Positions 17,648-27,003 of a stretch of 64,000 bases of DNA are shown here, in pieces. How positions within the stretch are numbered: the stretch's first letter is position 1; the number at the start of each line of letters is the position of its first letter. Made by a program: the position numbers and the translations under genes. Source of the DNA: Defluviimonas sp. SAOS-178_SWC (GTDB lineage: Bacteria > Pseudomonadota > Alphaproteobacteria > Rhodobacterales > Rhodobacteraceae); NCBI RefSeq assembly GCF_039830135.1, contig NZ_CP156081.1, positions 3,706,001 to 3,770,000 on the forward strand, given 5' to 3'. The notes under the pieces are model-generated. The model was not told the origin of the DNA and made no database searches. It saw only the letters and a list, made by a program, of their open reading frames with translations.

Positions 17648-18686
17648 GCCGATCCCGAACCCCTCCGCGCTCCGCCGCATCGGCCTTCCGGCGGGGGCGC
17701 TGGCGCTGACGGTACTCATCGCCTCATTTCTGGCGCTTCTGGCAGGCGCCAATCCCTTCGCCACGCTCGGCCTGATCCTGAAGGGCGCCGTGGGGTCGAA
17801 ATTCGCCCTTCTCGAAACACTGAACCGTGCGACGCCGCTCATCTTCACCGGCCTTGCCGTCGCCGTCGCCTTCCGCGCCAAGCTCTGGAATATCGGCGCG
17901 GAGGCGCAGCTTTACGCGGGCGCCATCGTCGCCGTCCTGCTTGGCACCGGCGCGTTGCCCCTGCCCTCTGCGCTCCTCCTCCCCGTCATGGCCCTTGCCG
18001 CGATGCTCGCGGGTGCGCTCGTCCTACTCGGCCCGGTCCTTCTCAAGACCCGCCTCGGGGTGGATGAGGTCGTCACCACGCTCCTCTTCAACTTCATCAT
18101 GCTGCTCTTCGTCTCCTACCTCCTAGAAGGGCCGATGAAGGACCCGATGGGCATGGGCTGGCCGAAATCCTCCGCGCTTGAAAAAGCCGCGCGCCTGCCA
18201 CGCATCGTCGAGGGGTTGCGGCTCCACTGGGGCTTCGGCCTCGCCATTCTCTCGGCGATCGCCGTGTGGGTGATCCAGACCCGCACCACGCTCGGCTACG
18301 AGATTCGCGCCGTCGGCCTCAATGCCGAGGCCGCGCGCTTTGCCGGCATCCCGGTCGGCCGCGTCATGGTCAAGACCGCGCTCCTTTCCGGTGGCCTCGC
18401 CGCCCTCGCCGGCTTTTCCGAGGTCGCGGGCCTCAAGGGCAACCTGACCTTGGACCTCTCGCCGGGCTTCGGCTACACCGGCATCATCGTCGCGATGCTG
18501 GCACTCCTGAACCCGCTCGGCGTCGTCGTCTCGGCCCTCTTCGTCGCGGGCGTCTTCGTCGGTGCCGACAGCATGAGCCGCGCGGCGGGCGTGCCGACCT
18601 ACATCGCCGATATCCTCCTCGCGACCGCGCTCCTGACCATGGTGCTGGCGCTTCGCCTCACCACGACCCGCATCCGGTGGCGCTGA
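17637..18686 (+). CDS. BMP-type ABC transporter permease 1
   Basis: A 349-residue permease of the sugar/nucleoside (BPD_transp_2) family with about nine membrane segments. Typical pieces are TPLIFTGLAVAVAFRAKLWNIGAEAQ, GVDEVVTTLLFNFIMLLFVSYL and IRAVGLNAEAARFAGIPV. It follows the ATPase with overlap and is itself overlapped by permease 2 (TGATG). It works as a heterodimer with the next product. Confidence 0.9.
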   Translation: MRLEPIPNPSALRRIGLPAGALALTVLIASFLALLAGANPFATLGLILKGAVGSKFALLETLNRATPLIFTGLAVAVAFRAKLWNIGAEAQLYAGAIVAVLLGTGALPLPSALLLPVMALAAMLAGALVLLGPVLLKTRLGVDEVVTTLLFNFIMLLFVSYLLEGPMKDPMGMGWPKSSALEKAARLPRIVEGLRLHWGFGLAILSAIAVWVIQTRTTLGYEIRAVGLNAEAARFAGIPVGRVMVKTALLSGGLAALAGFSEVAGLKGNLTLDLSPGFGYTGIIVAMLALLNPLGVVVSALFVAGVFVGADSMSRAAGVPTYIADILLATALLTMVLALRLTTTRIRWR

Positions 18687-19630
18687 TGGATATCCTCGAC
18701 ATCCTCCTCTCGGCAAGCTTCTGGGCCGCCGTCATCCGCATCGCCTCGCCCCTGATCTTCGCCACACTCGGGGAACTCATCTGCGAACGCGCGGGTGTCC
18801 TCAATCTCGGGATCGAGGGGATCATGGTGATTGGCGCCTTCGCGGGCTGGATGGCGGTCTATCTCGGCGCCGGGCTCTGGGCCGGGGTTCTGGTGGCGAT
18901 GCTCGCGGGCATGCTCTTTGGCCTTCTCCACGCCACGCTGACCGTGCCCTTCGGCCTTTCCCAGCATGTCGTCGGCCTCGGCATCACGCTTCTGGCCACC
19001 GCCACGGCCAGCTTCGCCTACCGCCTGTCGCTGCCCGAAGTCACATCGCCGCCGAAGATCGAACCCTTCCAGCCCTGGGAGATCCCGGTTCTGAGCGACA
19101 TTCCCCTTCTCGGGCCGGCGCTCTTCTCCCAGACGGCGCTCACTTACCTCGCCTTCATTCTCATCGCGGTAGTCTCTGTCGTCCTTTACCGCACACCGCT
19201 CGGCCTCGCGCTCAGGGCGGCTGGCGAGAACCCCGCCTCGGTCGAGGCGCAGGGCCTTTCCGTCACCGCGATCCGCATGGGCGCGGTGGTCGTCGGCTCC
19301 GGCCTCATGGCCGTCGGCGGCGCCTTCCTGACCATGTCCGCCTTTTCGAGCTTCTTTTTCGAGATGGTGAACGGGCGCGGCTGGATCTGCATCGCGCTCG
19401 TCGTCTTCGGCGCATGGAAGCCCGGAAAGGCCGCGCTCGGCGCGCTGCTCTTCGCGGCCTTCGACGCGCTGCAGGTCCGGCTCCAGCAGACGCCGATGGG
19501 AGCGCTTGTTCCCTACCAGGCCTTCCTTATGGTGCCTTACGTCCTCTCCATCCTCGCCCTCGTCCTCATGTCGCGACGGGCCGAGGTGCCGGCCGCGCTG
19601 ATGGTCCCGTTCAACAAGGGGGAACGCTAG
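18686..19630 (+). CDS. BMP-type ABC transporter permease 2
   Basis: A 314-residue permease. Family pieces are RIASPLIFATLGELICERAGVLNLGIEGIM at the N-terminus and the coupling loop ALRAAGENPASVEAQGLSV. The start is ATG 18686 inside the stop of permease 1; the longer open frame upstream is out of keeping with the family. The stop is immediately followed by the deaminase ATG, so all five genes form one operon. Confidence 0.9.
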   Translation: MDILDILLSASFWAAVIRIASPLIFATLGELICERAGVLNLGIEGIMVIGAFAGWMAVYLGAGLWAGVLVAMLAGMLFGLLHATLTVPFGLSQHVVGLGITLLATATASFAYRLSLPEVTSPPKIEPFQPWEIPVLSDIPLLGPALFSQTALTYLAFILIAVVSVVLYRTPLGLALRAAGENPASVEAQGLSVTAIRMGAVVVGSGLMAVGGAFLTMSAFSSFFFEMVNGRGWICIALVVFGAWKPGKAALGALLFAAFDALQVRLQQTPMGALVPYQAFLMVPYVLSILALVLMSRRAEVPAALMVPFNKGER

Positions 19631-20896
19631 ATGTTCGACCTGATCGTCAAGGGCGGCACCCTGCCCGACGGCTCCGTATCCGACATCGCCATCACCGGCG
19701 ACCGCATCGTCGCAACCGGCCGGGTTGAGGGGGAGGCGCGCGAGGTCATCGACGCGACCGGCGATCTTGTCTCACCGCCCTTCGTCGATCCGCATTTCCA
19801 CATGGACGCGACGCTCTCCTACGGCCTGCCGCGCGTGAATGCCTCCGGCACGCTCTTCGAAGGCATCGCGCTCTGGGGCGAGTTGCGCGAGGTCGCGACA
19901 GTCGAGGACATGGTGGCCCGCGCACTGACCTATTGCGACTGGGCGGCCTCGATGGGCCTCCTGGCGATCCGCACCCATGTCGACACCACGCCGCACCACC
20001 TGCGCACCGTCGAGGCGATGCTGGAGGTGAAGCGGCTTGTGGCCGGCTACATCGACCTGCAACTCGTGGCCTTCCCGCAGGACGGGCTCTACCGGACCGC
20101 GACGGGGCGCGAGAACGTGATCCGCGCCCTCGACATGGGCGTCGATGTCGTCGGCGGCATTCCCCATTTCGAACGCACGATGGAAGAAGGGGCGGACTCG
20201 ATGCGCGACCTCTGCCGCATCGCCGCCGAAAGAGGCCTCAGGATCGACGTCCATTGCGACGAGACCGACGAGCCGATGAGCCGGCATGTGGAGACGCTGG
20301 CGCGCGAGGTGACGCGCCACGGCCTTGGGGGTCGGGCGGCCGGGTCACACCTCACTTCGATGCATTCGATGGACAACTACTATGTCTCGAAGCTCCTGCC
20401 GCTGATCGCCGAAAGCGGCATGACGGCGATCCCCAACCCCTTGATCAACATCACCCTGCAAGGCCGCCACGACACCTACCCGAAACGCCGGGGCCTGACG
20501 CGGGTGAAGGAGATGCAGGCCCACGGGATCACGGTCGGCTGGGGGCAGGACTGCGTGATGGACCCCTGGTATTCGCTCGGCACCGCCGACATGCTCGACG
20601 TGGCCTTCATGGGCCTTCACGTCGCGCAGATGACCCACCCCGAGGAGATGGCGCGCTGCTTCCGCATGGTGACGGAAGACAATGCGCGGATCGTGGGGCT
20701 GGAAGGCTACGGGCTGAAGAAGGGTGCTACAGCCTCACTCGTGATCCTCGATGCGGGCAATCCGACCGAGGCGTTGCGTCTCAGGGCCGAACGTCTTGTC
20801 GTCATCTCCAAAGGCAAAGTGATCTCGCGCCGCAAGCGCAACGACGCACGGCTCGATCTGCCGGGGCGGCCGGGACGCGTGCGGCGGCGGCTTTAG
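19631..20896 (+). CDS. CodA-like amidohydrolase (nucleobase deaminase)
   Basis: A 421-residue metal-dependent hydrolase closely resembling E. coli cytosine deaminase through most of its length. Metal ligands are visible as PHFHMD (about 54-59), VHCDETDE (about 207-214), the SHLTSMHS histidine (about 240) and the aspartate in GQDCVMDPW (about 306). In E. coli CodA the corresponding segment is GHDDVFDPW: the metal aspartate is kept, but the next, substrate-contacting aspartate (Asp314) is cysteine here. This suggests a ring substrate other than cytosine, such as another pyrimidine or triazine. It is coupled to the BMP transporter, which probably imports the substrate or its nucleoside. Confidence 0.85.
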   Translation: MFDLIVKGGTLPDGSVSDIAITGDRIVATGRVEGEAREVIDATGDLVSPPFVDPHFHMDATLSYGLPRVNASGTLFEGIALWGELREVATVEDMVARALTYCDWAASMGLLAIRTHVDTTPHHLRTVEAMLEVKRLVAGYIDLQLVAFPQDGLYRTATGRENVIRALDMGVDVVGGIPHFERTMEEGADSMRDLCRIAAERGLRIDVHCDETDEPMSRHVETLAREVTRHGLGGRAAGSHLTSMHSMDNYYVSKLLPLIAESGMTAIPNPLINITLQGRHDTYPKRRGLTRVKEMQAHGITVGWGQDCVMDPWYSLGTADMLDVAFMGLHVAQMTHPEEMARCFRMVTEDNARIVGLEGYGLKKGATASLVILDAGNPTEALRLRAERLVVISKGKVISRRKRNDARLDLPGRPGRVRRRL

Positions 20897-21172
20897 TTTC
20901 CCTGAGACGAACGCTCGGACCGAACGTCGTGCAGACGGAAGAGGCCGCGACCGGCGTGGACGGTCTGTCGGGCGCCGTCATTGCCCAAAAGAATGCTATT
21001 GGCGGCGGCGCGAAGTTTCAGCACCCTGTGCAAGTCGAACCGCGACGCCGGCCGGCCTTCGCTACAGGCCGTGCCCGTTTCCGGCACGTTGATAGCGTAT
21101 CGGAACGCCCGCTGCTATTTTCATGATGCAACGTCAGCGCAGGTTCAGAATTTGCCGAAAGGAGAATGACCG

Positions 21173-22027
21173 ATGGCGAGCTCCGAGGAAATCAATGCCG
21201 ACATGCTCGGGTTCTGGAACGGGCACGGAGGCCGGACCTGGGTGGAGCGGCAGGCGCACACCGATACAACCCTTGAGCCGGTGATCGCGGCGTTGATTGC
21301 CTTCGCCGCACCCCGCAAGGGCGAACGCGTCCTGGACGTGGGATGCGGATGCGGCGCGCCGACGATGGATTTCGCGCGCAGGGTTGGAGCCTCCGGGCGG
21401 GTCGTCGCGATTGACATCTCGTCGCCGATGCTGGCCGAGGGGCAGGCGCGCGCCGAGGGCGAAGGGCTTTCCAACATCGAATGGCGGGAAGCCGATGCCG
21501 CCTCTGATACGCTCGAGGAATATGATCTCCTGACCTCGGCTTTTGGAACGATGTTCTTCGGCGACCCTGTCCGCGCCTTCGCCAACATGCGAAGCGCCGC
21601 CGCCCCCGGTGCGCGCATGGCGATCATCTGCTGGCGATCACTTGCCGAAAATCCGTGGATGGGCGTGCCGATGGCCGCCGTCGCACGCCACCTGCCGCCG
21701 CGCCCCGCACCCGTCCCCAACGCCCCCGGCATGTTCGGCTTTTGCGACCCCGAGCATGTGACCGCGATCCTCACCGCCGCCGGCTGGGCGCCGCCGACTT
21801 TCCGCAAGCTCAACCTCGACCTCGACATTGCGGCCGGCCGCGGACTGGACGAGGCGGTGGATCAGGTAACCAAGATCGGCGCGGTGAACAGCTGGCTTCG
21901 CAGCCAGCCGCCAGAGATCATCGCTACGGCCGTGGCGTCGCTGCGCCAGACGCTCGCAGAGCACACGGATGGCCCGAACGTCCGTCTGCCCGCGGCGATG
22001 TGGCTGATCGGCAGCAGGCCGGCCTGA
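21173..22027 (+). CDS. Class I SAM-dependent methyltransferase
   Basis: A 284-residue methyltransferase. Motif I is VLDVGCGCGAP (about 48-58), motif II VVAIDISSPML, and the acidic post-motif region NIEWREADA. A strong ribosome site (AAAGGAG) lies 8 bp before the ATG; a second ATG between them is out of frame. The C-terminal half, with CWRSLAENPWMGVP, matches a broad group of small-molecule methyltransferases. Neighbours give no substrate hint. The 276-bp gap before it (20897-21172) shows nothing I recognise. Confidence 0.8.
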   Translation: MASSEEINADMLGFWNGHGGRTWVERQAHTDTTLEPVIAALIAFAAPRKGERVLDVGCGCGAPTMDFARRVGASGRVVAIDISSPMLAEGQARAEGEGLSNIEWREADAASDTLEEYDLLTSAFGTMFFGDPVRAFANMRSAAAPGARMAIICWRSLAENPWMGVPMAAVARHLPPRPAPVPNAPGMFGFCDPEHVTAILTAAGWAPPTFRKLNLDLDIAAGRGLDEAVDQVTKIGAVNSWLRSQPPEIIATAVASLRQTLAEHTDGPNVRLPAAMWLIGSRPA

Positions 22028-22099
22028 CGACGGGCTGGCATCCTCGGTCTTTGACTACCGAAACCGGCGCGAAACGGCCAGATGCCGGTTCGTTTGACC

Positions 22100-22867
22100 T
22101 CACCCTCTCGGTTTGCCCTTCCACGTCCCGAGCCAGCCCAGGAACCGCCCCCAGACGCCGCGCGCCCTCGACGCCGCCTCGTCGGCCCGGTCCTCGACCC
22201 CGTCCCAAGCCTCGCCCATATCCTCCAGCACCGGGTCGATGGAGCGTTCGCGGAACTGAAGCCACATCCGCCGGATCATCAAGAGGATCAGGGCCAGCAC
22301 CACGAAGAAAACAATGTTGAACCACGGGATGATCGTCGCGTCCGGCCCAGCCACCGGCTTGATCGAGATCGCGTTGGGGAAGGCCGAGAAGTAAACCATC
22401 CTCCAGCCGTAATGGGTGACCGACACCCATTTCGGCGCCTCGGCGGTGGACTTGTTGTCCTCCGCCTGCGTCTGCAGGTTCGCGGTGTCGAACTTGAAAT
22501 AGGGCGGCCAGGACCAGCTCGTATCCTCGTTGCGGTAGACCATCGGCTTGCCGTTGGCCTTCACCGCCTGAATGAACTGCACGTCGCGGTTGATGAGCCC
22601 GGTGGACTGATCATCCGGGTTGGCCCAGAAGATTCGTGTCCAGTCGTTCAGGTCCTGCCGCTCCTGATAGGTGTTCACGATCCGCACGATGTCGTGCTGC
22701 GGCAACGTGTAATGCAGGAAGGCCGCCACGAAGAGGAAGACGACGATGCGCCAGCTCCAGGTCAGGACGCGCCGCCCCCGGCTGCCCGCGGGGTAGATCC
22801 AGTGCAGCACTCCGATGAGCACCGCGACGGCGAGGATGACGATCCCCCAGAACGTATAGCCCGACAT
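22100..22867 (-). CDS. Membrane protein of the DUF1523 type
   Basis: A 255-residue protein with membrane helices near residues 5-25 and 38-55, a large extracytoplasmic region (about 56-170) and a third helix (about 180-200), then a charged cytoplasmic tail rich in Glu, Asp and Arg. The segment DIVRIVNTYQERQ followed by NRDVQFIQAV matches what I recall of DUF1523. It is the last gene of a seven-gene minus-strand operon, starting 10 bp after the preceding stop with AGGAGAAG as ribosome site. Function unknown; operon context suggests a membrane anchor or sensor for the AAA system. Confidence 0.7.
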   Translation of the reverse strand: MSGYTFWGIVILAVAVLIGVLHWIYPAGSRGRRVLTWSWRIVVFLFVAAFLHYTLPQHDIVRIVNTYQERQDLNDWTRIFWANPDDQSTGLINRDVQFIQAVKANGKPMVYRNEDTSWSWPPYFKFDTANLQTQAEDNKSTAEAPKWVSVTHYGWRMVYFSAFPNAISIKPVAGPDATIIPWFNIVFFVVLALILLMIRRMWLQFRERSIDPVLEDMGEAWDGVEDRADEAASRARGVWGRFLGWLGTWKGKPRG

Positions 22868-22877
22868 CGCACTTCTC

Positions 22878-23156
22878 CTACTGGGCGTTCACAAGATAAA
22901 GGGTCACAAGGACGACGACGATCGGGATCACGTAGACCAGCAGGATCAGCTTCCTGCGCAGCCCATGCTCGTAATCCCGCATGCCGGCTTCGATATAGGC
23001 GTCGCGCGCGTCCGCATCACCCCCTTCCGCGTTGTCGGCGTCCCACTCCTTCTCCAGTTCCTCACGCCGGACCGAACGGGAGTAGATCGACAGGAGCAGA
23101 TAGGCCACCGACAGGCCGATAAAGCCGAAGACGGCAAGGCGGAGAAAGGCGATCAT
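22878..23156 (-). CDS. Small membrane protein, 92 aa
   Basis: Helical hairpin layout: a hydrophobic segment at about 6-25, an acidic central linker (EELEKEWDADNAEGGDADARD, about 32-52) and a second segment at about 70-90. Its ATG overlaps the stop of the DUF6638-like gene (ATGA, 23153-23156), so the two are translationally coupled. No family is recognised. The charged linker between two helices suggests a scaffold for a cytoplasmic partner. Confidence 0.65.
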   Translation of the reverse strand: MIAFLRLAVFGFIGLSVAYLLLSIYSRSVRREELEKEWDADNAEGGDADARDAYIEAGMRDYEHGLRRKLILLVYVIPIVVVLVTLYLVNAQ

Positions 23157-24526
23157 CTGCGCTCCTTACGGACGGCGCCCCACGGGCCGACGATCTCGAC
23201 GATATCCTCCCGCCGCCCGATGGGCCAGCCCGGCCGCCCGGACGGCGCGCCATCCATCCCCGGTTCGGGGCCGAATAGCGCGCGCCGCGCACCGGCCTTG
23301 TCGATCTGGTATTCGCGTTCGAGGTAATCGGCCACGTATTGCTTCTTCGCCTCCGGCCATCCCCGGTAGAGGTGATAGAAAAGCTCCTTGTGGCAGATGA
23401 AAAGCTGGCGCAGGTCGAGCGTCGAAAGCTCCGCCAGAAGCATGTTCACAAGATCCCGGTCGGCATGGGGCTTGGCGCGGAGCGTGTAGAAATACGACGG
23501 ATGCGCCGAGGTGATGCGCGGCCATTGCCCGCCCGTCTCGACCCACCTCAGAAGGGCTGCAAGCCCCTGGAACTCCTCCGGCAGCCGCGCCCCGAGCGCG
23601 TTCGCCGCGATCCTCAGGTCACGGCGCGACCCGTGGCCGATATCGAGGCCCAAATCGGCTGCGGCCGAGACGACGATGAAATCCATCTTCTGCCGCAGGA
23701 TCGCTGCCGCGTCGGCGCCGGGCGCGTTGACGATGGGCTCCACGAGGTCGTTGATCTCGAGGAACTTGGCGATCTGGTTGCGGTCCTTCATGTCGAAGAC
23801 ATAGCGGATCGGCAGCGCGCCCAACGCCGCCTTCGGCCCGACCGAGATCGCCGCCGGATGGTCCACGTCGCGGAAGATGTAGATGCCGCCGAAATGCGCG
23901 GTCCAGAAGTTGCCCTGATCGAATGTCGTTGCCTTCAGCGTGATCGGATTGCGCGTCACATCGCCGGTCTTCCGGGCGAGCGTGATCATGTCGGCGATGA
24001 GCACGTCATCCCACCAGCCGTCCTCCTCGGTCCGGAACCGCTCGATGAGGCCGGCGAGCTTTTGCCCCTCGGCCACATGGTTCCCGGTCGTATCGGCCAC
24101 CACCGTCACCCGGCGGATATCGAACAGCTTCGTCGGAGAGGTCAGGTCGAAGACGGTATTCTCCAACTCCCCCGCCACCGCATCGCGCGCGGTGAGCGTG
24201 AAAAGCTGCGCCTCGTTCTCCTCGATGAACTTCGTGAGGATCCCGCGCGAGGTGGAGAACTTCGCGTTCAGAAGCGGCGCGTTCTTCTGGTCGGTCGTCA
24301 ACAAGATGAACTGCCGGTTGCAGCCATTGGGATTGAGGTAGAGGTCGTCGCTGAGCTCATCGCCAATCTCGGGGGAGTAGCCCGAAATGTCGATATGGAA
24401 GTCGGAAAGCTTCGTCTCCTTTCCCGTCAGCGCCTTCAGCGCCCGGTTATACCGCTCGATCAGCGCCGGGCTTTCGACCGGGATCAGGTTCCCGAACATC
24501 AGGCCCTTTTCGATGAGGCGTTTCAT
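23153..24526 (-). CDS. DUF6638-like protein of unknown function, 457 aa
   Basis: A soluble, mixed alpha/beta protein beginning MKRLIEKGLMFGNLIPV. ATG 24526 has GGAGG 10 bp upstream; the longer open frame is not coding in character. Conserved-looking stretches include DFHIDISGYSPEIGDEL, CNRQFILLTTDQ, GWWDDVLIADMI and LRQKMDFIVV. I recall such proteins as DUF6638, restricted to Rhodobacterales-type genomes. There are no enzymatic motifs, membrane segments or signal peptide. It belongs to the AAA ATPase operon and overlaps the next gene by 4 bp. Confidence 0.7.
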   Translation of the reverse strand: MKRLIEKGLMFGNLIPVESPALIERYNRALKALTGKETKLSDFHIDISGYSPEIGDELSDDLYLNPNGCNRQFILLTTDQKNAPLLNAKFSTSRGILTKFIEENEAQLFTLTARDAVAGELENTVFDLTSPTKLFDIRRVTVVADTTGNHVAEGQKLAGLIERFRTEEDGWWDDVLIADMITLARKTGDVTRNPITLKATTFDQGNFWTAHFGGIYIFRDVDHPAAISVGPKAALGALPIRYVFDMKDRNQIAKFLEINDLVEPIVNAPGADAAAILRQKMDFIVVSAAADLGLDIGHGSRRDLRIAANALGARLPEEFQGLAALLRWVETGGQWPRITSAHPSYFYTLRAKPHADRDLVNMLLAELSTLDLRQLFICHKELFYHLYRGWPEAKKQYVADYLEREYQIDKAGARRALFGPEPGMDGAPSGRPGWPIGRREDIVEIVGPWGAVRKERR

Positions 24527-24593
24527 TCGGATAAGCCTCCAACGGTCGTGAACAGCGCAAATGGCAGCGCCCGGCCTGCGGGGTGGGCGAGAA

Positions 24594-24644
24594 GCGCCCG
24601 CCCCGGGGGGGCGGGGCGGGCGCTGCCCGTGGCAAGCCACGGGC
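24594..24644. repeat. Two tandem GC-rich perfect hairpins
   Basis: The first hairpin is a perfect 12-bp stem (24594-24605 with 24612-24623) around six G. The second is a 9-bp stem (24625-24633 with 24636-24644). They fill most of the 151-bp gap inside the operon, between the small membrane gene and the DUF6638-like gene. With no U-run they look like REP-type or mRNA-processing elements rather than simple terminators. Confidence 0.6.
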
Positions 24645-24677
24645 GAAGGCCGAATTGCGCGAGACCGTTCATACCGT

Positions 24678-25034
24678 TCAACCTCGTGCCTTTCGCTGCA
24701 AATACCGCATCAACCACAGATCGGCTGGCAACCATGCGAGCGCAGAAATCACTGTGCCCAATAAGGCGGTTAAGAGAACTTCTCCACCGGACCAGATCAG
24801 CATAGCCTTATTTGCTGGCACCCATATCAAGCCCGAGACGACCAACGACAGAGCGAAGCTGACGAGCAAGCTGCGGCGGAGCAGCAGCGACCATACCTGC
24901 CCAAACTCCTCTTGAGTTGGAAGCTCCCGGCTCGCCTCTTTCACGATGCTGAAGCCGAGTCCGATGGCGGTGACCAGACCGGCTGCCAGGAAAAAGACCC
25001 ACCCCGGGTTTTCAAGGAAGACTGCGCTGATCAC
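24678..25034 (-). CDS. Small membrane protein, 118 aa, with lower G+C than its neighbours
   Basis: It starts at GTG 25034, overlapping the AAA ATPase stop by 4 bp (GTGA), with GGGGAAGGG upstream. Two or three hydrophobic segments (about 9-27, 52-72 and 80-105) flank a soluble loop with EASRELPTQEEF. It ends LMRYLQRKARG. Its DNA is visibly poorer in G+C than the flanking genes and uses codons such as TTA and AAT, which hints at a separate origin. No family is recognised. Position suggests a membrane partner of the ATPase. Confidence 0.65.
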   Translation of the reverse strand: MISAVFLENPGWVFFLAAGLVTAIGLGFSIVKEASRELPTQEEFGQVWSLLLRRSLLVSFALSLVVSGLIWVPANKAMLIWSGGEVLLTALLGTVISALAWLPADLWLMRYLQRKARG

Positions 25035-26968
25035 CCCTTCCCCTCCAGATACCGCCGCTTTGCCTCCTCCTGCCGCCGGAAATCCCGCACCATGTTCTCG
25101 ATGGCCACCTCGTCCGACTTGTCGGCATAGCGGAATTCCGAATCCGCGTAGCGGTTGATCTCCTGCACCACCATCTCCACCGTGATCGGCCTCTGCAGGT
25201 CCGAAATCATCGCCTTCTTCTCGTCGTAAGACTTGAAGAGGAACAGAGCCGGCTCCTCCATCCACTCATCCGGCAGTTCGAAATCCATCGCCCGCACCTT
25301 CACCGCGTCGGTGATGTTCTTCACCGCCCGGCCGGTGAAGCGCTCATCGGCCTCCTGGATCGCCTTCAGATAGGCGCCGAGCTTGGCGATGGTGTCGAGT
25401 TCCCCGATGGCGTCGCGGACCTGATCGAAGACCTTTTCGAGACCATCTTCGAGGGGACGTGAATGCTTCTCGAAGCTCTCCGCCACCGCGCGCTTGATCT
25501 CCTGCGCGGCGTAAAGCTCATGATCACCGAGCGGGATCGCATGGATCTTGCCGAGAAGGAGCGCGAGGATGTCGATGTAATCCTCACGGCTCTGCGGCCC
25601 ATCGACCAAAAACCGCGCCCCGGCCCGCTGGCGAAGCGCGTCGTCGACGTTCTCGGGGTAGTTCGAGAACATGCCGAAGGTGCAGTTCCCCCGCACCACC
25701 GTATTCGCCCCGGCGAAGGCCTCCATCAGCACGGCGGTAATCTCCTGCTGCCCCGCCGAGGACTGCCGGTCGCCCCGCTTGCCCGCCACTTGGTCAATGT
25801 CGTCCACAGTGCCGAAACCGATCACGGCGGGGTCCATCACGTTGTTGATGAAGGCCTTCGCGTTCTGCCCCGACTTGCCCTGATAGCTGTCGACATTGTC
25901 GATACTCAGGTTCTGGTAGCGGAACGGGTAGTTCGCGACCTTGCAGTAGTCGTTCAAAAGCCCCGCCATCATCTGGATCAGCGTGGTCTTGCCCGTCCCC
26001 GGCTTGCCGTCGCCCATGAAGGTGAAGATGAAGCCACCGAGTTCCGCGAAGGGGTTCAGCTTCCGCTCGAAGTCATAGGCCATGAGCATCTTGGCCAACC
26101 GCATCGCCTGGTACTTGGCGATATGGTTGCCGACGACCTCGTTCGGCTTCTTGAAGGTCATGACGAGCGTGGACCCGCGCGCCTTCCGCGCCGGCTCGAA
26201 GCCCGAGATCGGGAAATCGTCGGCCTCGACCCGGTAATTCGCGCCCGTGAACGCCTCCAGCCGCGGCGCGGCGGCGGCACGGAGCCTGACCTTCTCCATC
26301 AGCTGCTCGGCATAGGCGAGGACCACCGCCACCAGCTTCGGCTCCTCGGTGGCAAAGACCGCGATGTCCTGATCCAGCTCCCAGAGCGCGCCGTGAAGCG
26401 CGAGCTGCGCATTGTCGGTCAAGACCTCGTCGACCGATCCGATCTCCACCGTCACCTCACTCGCATGCGCGGCCAGAAGGAACGCGGTCGCGTTGGCGAA
26501 GACCGAGAGCACGGCAAGGGCCTCCGCCGCCAGAAATTCGGAAAACTCGTTGGCGCGCCCCGCCGGCAGCCGGTTTTCGAGATTGGCCTTCTTCAGCTCG
26601 ACAAGCCCGGTCTGGTCCGAAAAGGCATCGCCGACCGAAAGCGCGATCGCCAACGCGCGGCGGAGCGCCTGCAACACCGTCGCCTCGACGGGCGCCACGA
26701 TCGGGTCGTCGCCGCCGATCCCCTCGATCCGCTCGATCAGCCGCACCCCCTCGGGCCGGGCCACCGACCGCGTCACCAGCCCCGGCGTCGTCGAGCGGAA
26801 CCTCGGACTCGCGCCGATGCCGGGCGAGCGCTCTGACGGCTTGTCCACGACTTGCGCCCTGGCCAGACGCGGCGTGTGGTCGAAGCCTTCCAGCATCGAG
26901 GCCGCCGCCGCGTAATGCGCCCGGATCTCCTCTTCCTTCAGCTCCATCTCATTCCGCGGCGCACTCAT
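25031..26968 (-). CDS. Classical AAA ATPase, 645 aa
   Basis: A helical N-terminal region (about 1-310) precedes one AAA domain. Walker A is GKPGTGKTT (about 321-329), Walker B VIGFGTVDDID (about 382-392), sensor 1 the Asn in GMFSNYPENVD, and the arginine-finger region LRQRAGARF. The pattern is that of classical AAA proteins (Vps4/FtsH-like order) rather than MoxR or dynein-like AAA. There is no protease domain or transmembrane segment. ATG 26968 is chosen; the frame extends 15 codons further. It is the third gene of the operon and probably remodels a protein complex, perhaps the coiled-coil protein encoded first. Partner and substrate are inferred. Confidence 0.85.
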   Translation of the reverse strand: MSAPRNEMELKEEEIRAHYAAAASMLEGFDHTPRLARAQVVDKPSERSPGIGASPRFRSTTPGLVTRSVARPEGVRLIERIEGIGGDDPIVAPVEATVLQALRRALAIALSVGDAFSDQTGLVELKKANLENRLPAGRANEFSEFLAAEALAVLSVFANATAFLLAAHASEVTVEIGSVDEVLTDNAQLALHGALWELDQDIAVFATEEPKLVAVVLAYAEQLMEKVRLRAAAAPRLEAFTGANYRVEADDFPISGFEPARKARGSTLVMTFKKPNEVVGNHIAKYQAMRLAKMLMAYDFERKLNPFAELGGFIFTFMGDGKPGTGKTTLIQMMAGLLNDYCKVANYPFRYQNLSIDNVDSYQGKSGQNAKAFINNVMDPAVIGFGTVDDIDQVAGKRGDRQSSAGQQEITAVLMEAFAGANTVVRGNCTFGMFSNYPENVDDALRQRAGARFLVDGPQSREDYIDILALLLGKIHAIPLGDHELYAAQEIKRAVAESFEKHSRPLEDGLEKVFDQVRDAIGELDTIAKLGAYLKAIQEADERFTGRAVKNITDAVKVRAMDFELPDEWMEEPALFLFKSYDEKKAMISDLQRPITVEMVVQEINRYADSEFRYADKSDEVAIENMVRDFRRQEEAKRRYLEGKG

Positions 26969-27003
26969 CTTCCACCCTGACCCTCTGTCTTCATCTTGCC
27001 GAA

